A stretch of 8,886 nt of DNA from Planctomycetota bacterium (GTDB taxonomy: Bacteria; Planctomycetota; MHYJ01; JACPRB01), in NCBI GenBank assembly GCA_016200125.1, contig JACQFK010000493.1, positions 1 through 8,886 on the forward strand, given 5' to 3'. Both the position numbers and the translations under genes were made by a program. The first letter of the stretch is position 1; every line of letters begins with the position of its first letter. Of the stretch, positions 6,499 through 8,886 are shown in pieces. Under the pieces are notes generated by a model that worked only from the letters and a program-made list of their open reading frames with translations, searched no databases and had not been told where the DNA came from.

Positions 6499-7656
6499 CT
6501 ACTTGCGGAGTTCCTTCAGACGCTCCTGCGAGACGCGGTCGATCCAGGTTCGGGGGTACTCGGAACAGAGCGCCTCGTAGGCGCGGATCGCCTCGTCCTT
6601 CTTCCCGTCGCGTTGCAGCTTCGCCGCCTCGTTGAACTTCGCCTCGCCCTGCGTGCGGCCGCCGCGGCTGATCCGGACCGCCTCGTCCACGGTCGTGACC
6701 TCCGGGACTTTCTTGAGGACGGGCGGGTCGCTGCGGGTCAGCATCGAGAAGGCCTCGGGGGAGCGCTCGCGGAAGATCCGCGCGCGCATGTCCTCCTGGT
6801 GGTTCATGGAGTCGCCGCCCGAGCGGCCGCCGGCCGGATCGATGTCGGCGATCGCGATCTCGTCCTTGCCCCTGGCTTCGGCGATGATCTTGCCCTGCGG
6901 ATTGATGATCATCGTGCCGCCGCCGCGCTGCGAGACGACGAGGTAGACGAAGTTCTCCACCGCGCGGGTGCGGAAGGCGGCGAGGCTGATGTCGCCGTCG
7001 CCCATCGCCGCGCCGCCCAGCGTGGGATGGAACACGATGTCGGCGCCGCCGAGCGCCAGGCAGCGGGCCGCCTCGGGGAAGACCATGTCGTAGCAGATGA
7101 GCATGCCGACGGTTCCCAGGTCCGGCGTGGGGAAGACGGGGAAGCCTTCGCCGCGCTTCTTGTAGAGCTCGTGGATGGGCATGTTGACCTTGTGGTAGCG
7201 GCCGATCTCCCTGCCGTCGCGGCCGACGAAGAAGGCGGTGTTGCGGACGGCGCCGCCCTCGAAGGTGTCGTTGCAGCAGACGAGGTACATGTGATGGGAG
7301 GCGGCGGCCTTGCCGAGCCGCTCGATCATGCGCGGAACGGCGCGCGGGAGCACGTCGCCGAGTTCGTTGTGATGGGCCTCCTCCCAGGCGCCCAGGCCGA
7401 GCGTGTCCTCGGGGAGGGCGACGACGTCGCAGCCTGCCTCGCCGGCCTTGTGGACCAGGCCTTCGAGCTCGCCGAGAGAGACCTCGACCTTGGCGAGGAC
7501 CTCCGCGGGATCCTTGATCCGCCAGTCGAGCACGCGCGATTTGGGCTGCACGGAGCCGATGCGCACGGTCTTGCCTGGCGCGGGCGCCATCGGAAGGGGC
7601 GCTTCCGAGGTCGCGCAACCGCAGAGAAGCGCCAGGAGGGCGGGCGTTCTGTTCAT
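6499..7656 (-). CDS. Carbon-nitrogen hydrolase (nitrilase superfamily) lipoprotein with a C-terminal helical extension
   Basis: Seen: 385 aa. A short N-terminal hydrophobic stretch ends in LCGC (Cys14), a plausible lipobox with an unusual Cys at -2, so a membrane-anchored exported protein is likely. The nitrilase fold covers about residues 30-275 with the expected Glu-Lys-Cys triad: Glu83 in LPEDTLG, Lys156 in YHKVNMP and Cys188 in ICYDMVFPE. GDGDISLAAFRTRAVEN and INPQGKIIAEA follow in their usual places. Known: the superfamily cleaves non-peptide C-N bonds (amides, ureas) or transfers acyl groups. The substrate here is unknown. Residues about 338-370 look like one TPR-type helix pair (EAAKLQRDGKKDEAIRAYEAL), which is extra to the catalytic domain. 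The gene is first in the minus-strand series and divergent from the cysteine synthase-like gene. The start is supported by the lipoprotein signal; AGG lies only a few bases before the ATG. Confidence 0.88.
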   Translation of the reverse strand: MNRTPALLALLCGCATSEAPLPMAPAPGKTVRIGSVQPKSRVLDWRIKDPAEVLAKVEVSLGELEGLVHKAGEAGCDVVALPEDTLGLGAWEEAHHNELGDVLPRAVPRMIERLGKAAASHHMYLVCCNDTFEGGAVRNTAFFVGRDGREIGRYHKVNMPIHELYKKRGEGFPVFPTPDLGTVGMLICYDMVFPEAARCLALGGADIVFHPTLGGAAMGDGDISLAAFRTRAVENFVYLVVSQRGGGTMIINPQGKIIAEARGKDEIAIADIDPAGGRSGGDSMNHQEDMRARIFRERSPEAFSMLTRSDPPVLKKVPEVTTVDEAVRISRGGRTQGEAKFNEAAKLQRDGKKDEAIRAYEALCSEYPRTWIDRVSQERLKELRK

Positions 7657-7667
7657 GCCTATCTAAA

Positions 7668-7681
7668 GCGCCGCCAGGCGC
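7668..7681. repeat. Small inverted repeat in the divergent promoter region
   Basis: Five-base arms GCGCC and GGCGC (7668-7672 and 7677-7681) enclose four bases, between the divergent starts at 7656 and 7724. It lies 12 bases before the nitrilase ATG and just upstream of the -35-like element of the plus-strand gene, so it could be an operator acting on both. In GC-rich DNA such a short palindrome can also arise by chance. Confidence 0.25.
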
Positions 7682-7689
7682 ATTGTTGC

Positions 7690-7717
7690 TTGACCGAGCG
7701 AATTCCCCCGTTACGCT
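7690..7717 (+). promoter_or_regulatory. Candidate sigma-70-like promoter of the cysteine synthase-like gene, predicting a leaderless mRNA
   Basis: TTGACC at 7690-7695 (five of six bases of the -35 consensus) is followed after 16 bases by TACGCT at 7712-7717, which keeps the TA...T core of a -10 element. Only six bases separate this from the ATG at 7724, so transcription would begin at or next to the A of the start codon. No Shine-Dalgarno-like sequence is found before the ATG, in keeping with a leaderless message. Inferred from sequence only. Confidence 0.45.
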
Positions 7718-7723
7718 CTAGCC

Positions 7724-8680
7724 ATGATCCACAAGGACGCCGCGTCGCTGATCGGCCGGACGCCCGTCGTCGAGCTCTCGCGCCTCACGGAGGGGATGCG
7801 GGGCGCGCTCTACGCGAAGATCGAATACTTCAATCCGGGCGCGAGCAAGAAGGACCGGATCGCGCGGCAGATGATCGACGATGCGCTGGCCGAGGGACGG
7901 CTGAAGCCGGGTCAGACGGTGGTCGAGGTGACGAGCGGGAACACCGGGACGGGGCTCGCGATCGTCTGCGCCGCGCGCGGACTGAAGTTCATCGCGGTCA
8001 TGTCGTCGGGGAATTCCGTCGAGCGGCGGCGGATGATCGAAGGGCTGGGCGCGAAGGTCGAACTCGTTCCGCAGGCACCGGGGTCGCCCGCCGGGCAGGT
8101 CTCCGGCGCGGATCTCGATCTGGTCAAGCAGCGGGCGGAGCAAGTGACGAAGGAACTGGGCGCCTTCCGCTGCGATCAGTTCAACGACGCCGCGAACGTC
8201 CGGGCGCACGAACAGGGGACGGCGGAGGAGATCTGGGGGGATGTCGGCGGGAAAATCAACGCGTTCTGCGATTTCGTGGGGTCGGGCGGGACCTTCGTCG
8301 GCGTCTCGCGCGGGCTGAAGCGGCATGACGCGGCGATCCGCTGCTTTGCGGTCGAGCCCTGGACGGCGCCGGTGCTTTCGGGGAAGCCGGTGACCCGGGC
8401 CCATCACAAGATCCAGGGAGGCGGCTACTCGCTGAGGCCGCCGCTCTGGGAGGACCGGCTCCTGGACGGGACGCTGATCGTGACGGACGAGGAGGCGATC
8501 CGCTGGGCGCGGGAACTGGGCCGGGTGGAGGGCATTTTCGGCGGCTTCTCCTCGGGGGCGAACCTGGCGGCGGCGATGCGGCTGCTGCAGGCCTCCCAGA
8601 CGGCGGGCGAGCCGGCCCGGGTCGTCTTCCTGGTCAACGACTCCGGCCTCAAGTACCTCAGCACCGATCTCTGGCCTTGA
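7724..8680 (+). CDS. cysK: Cysteine synthase-like PLP enzyme (beta-replacing, fold type II)
   Basis: Seen: 318 aa, normal for O-acetylserine sulfhydrylases. The PLP lysine is Lys43 in NPGASKKDR (canonical NPxxSVKDR). The substrate loop TSGNTGTG is at 70-77, ERRRMIEGLGA at 100-110 and QFNDAANVRAH at 152-162. The phosphate-binding loop GSGGT is at 186-190, VEPWTAPVLSG at 210-220, HHKIQGGGY at 228-235, EGIFGGFSSGAN at 269-280 and NDSGLKYLST at 305-314; Ser307 should contact the PLP ring nitrogen. Known reaction: O-acetylserine plus sulfide gives cysteine and acetate. Deviations: an MSSGNSVERR segment where MSxERR is usual, GGGY for GIGAGF after HKIQ, and ND for PD before SG. Relatives such as CysM, cystathionine beta-synthase or an O-phosphoserine-dependent enzyme are therefore possible. 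No sulfur-assimilation gene lies beside it. The gene is divergent from the nitrilase. It has no visible ribosome-binding site and ends in TGA. Confidence 0.85.
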   Translation: MIHKDAASLIGRTPVVELSRLTEGMRGALYAKIEYFNPGASKKDRIARQMIDDALAEGRLKPGQTVVEVTSGNTGTGLAIVCAARGLKFIAVMSSGNSVERRRMIEGLGAKVELVPQAPGSPAGQVSGADLDLVKQRAEQVTKELGAFRCDQFNDAANVRAHEQGTAEEIWGDVGGKINAFCDFVGSGGTFVGVSRGLKRHDAAIRCFAVEPWTAPVLSGKPVTRAHHKIQGGGYSLRPPLWEDRLLDGTLIVTDEEAIRWARELGRVEGIFGGFSSGANLAAAMRLLQASQTAGEPARVVFLVNDSGLKYLSTDLWP

Positions 8681-8721
8681 AGACGAAAATCGAAAACCGG
8701 GGGGAGAATCCGGAGCGGCTC

Positions 8722-8886
8722 TTACTTCCGAATAAAATTGTCGGAGGCGCCGGCCAGGCGGTAGAGCTCGGCCGTGCGGTCGAAGGCCGGGTCCTTGGCG
8801 TTGATCAGCGTGAGCGGCCTCGGCGCGAGCGCGCCCAGCGCCTCGGGGATGTCGCAGATCTTCAGGATGCCCAGGAAGTGGGGGCC
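8722..8886 (-). CDS. C-terminal end of an alpha/beta-hydrolase-like (acetyl xylan esterase-type) protein, N-terminus beyond the right edge
   Basis: Seen: 54 in-frame codons ending in TAA at 8722-8724, read from the right edge. The segment ILKICDIPEALGALAPRPLTLINAKD (split here as ILKICDIPEALGA and LAPRPLTLINAKD) is the typical strand with 'APRPL' that precedes the catalytic acid in PVC alpha/beta-hydrolases. The same APRPF/APRAL element occurs in the two hydrolase domains of the large gene in this window. A likely helix (FDRTAELYRLAGA) follows. The nucleophile and most of the fold are outside the window, so activity cannot be judged. The gene is convergent with the cysteine synthase-like gene, with 41 bases between the two stops. 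Confidence 0.72.
   Translation of the reverse strand, partial: GPHFLGILKICDIPEALGALAPRPLTLINAKDPAFDRTAELYRLAGASDNFIRK

Noticed and set aside
6425..7618. Upstream extension of the dehydrogenase frame to an ATG at 7618
   Set aside because: The extension reads through the nitrilase gene in another frame, is Arg-rich with no motifs, and would bury the clear signal peptide that begins at 6424.
6613..8328. Plus-strand open frame crossing the nitrilase gene and the start of the cysteine synthase-like gene
   Set aside because: It runs antisense to the nitrilase and then out of frame through the cysteine synthase-like gene, both of which have intact catalytic motifs in their own frames.
8681..8721. 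Possible terminator between the convergent stop codons
   Set aside because: On the minus strand a 4-base CCGG/CCGG stem is followed by TTTTC, but the stem is too short to call. On the plus strand no hairpin with a T-run is seen.

Overview
This is a strongly GC-rich stretch of bacterial DNA whose gene content points to the PVC superphylum (Planctomycetota or Verrucomicrobiota) or a close relative. The main clue is a PVC-type 'membrane-bound dehydrogenase' beta-propeller protein with HEAT-like repeats and a planctomycete-type cytochrome c domain, next to ThuA and alpha/beta-hydrolase domains and a ceramidase-like lipoprotein. The phylum is an inference from these families; no rRNA or other marker is present.

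Layout. On the minus strand, read from right to left, a probable operon runs from about 7656 to the left edge: (i) a lipoprotein of the nitrilase/C-N hydrolase superfamily (6499-7656); (ii) a very large secreted protein read from 6424 to 659, with a signal peptide, beta-propeller dehydrogenase, HEAT-like repeats, CxxCH cytochrome domain, ThuA domain and two successive alpha/beta-hydrolase domains; and (iii) a lipoprotein of the neutral/alkaline ceramidase type (677 to the left edge, cut off), whose start overlaps the end of (ii) by 19 bases. On the plus strand, divergent from the nitrilase, is a cysteine synthase-like PLP enzyme (7724-8680). Convergent with it, on the minus strand, the right edge holds the C-terminal 54 codons of another alpha/beta-hydrolase-like protein.

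The most notable point is that the large gene (ii) is split by a single in-frame TAG at 3980-3982. Both sides are in the same reading frame. The TAG falls just before the cytochrome c domain, in a segment that should be continuous in this family, and the first ATG after it lies beyond the heme motif. So this is either one gene of about 1,920 codons with a nonsense mutation or sequence error, or a gene with amber readthrough. Two other genes here end in TAG, which argues against genome-wide reassignment of that codon.

The operon products are all predicted to be exported: two by lipoprotein signals and one by a cleavable signal peptide. Together they suggest cell-envelope turnover of an organic substrate, with oxidation by the propeller/cytochrome module and ester or amide hydrolysis by the hydrolases. 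The substrate cannot be told from the sequence. The cysteine synthase-like gene appears unrelated in function and may have a leaderless transcript.
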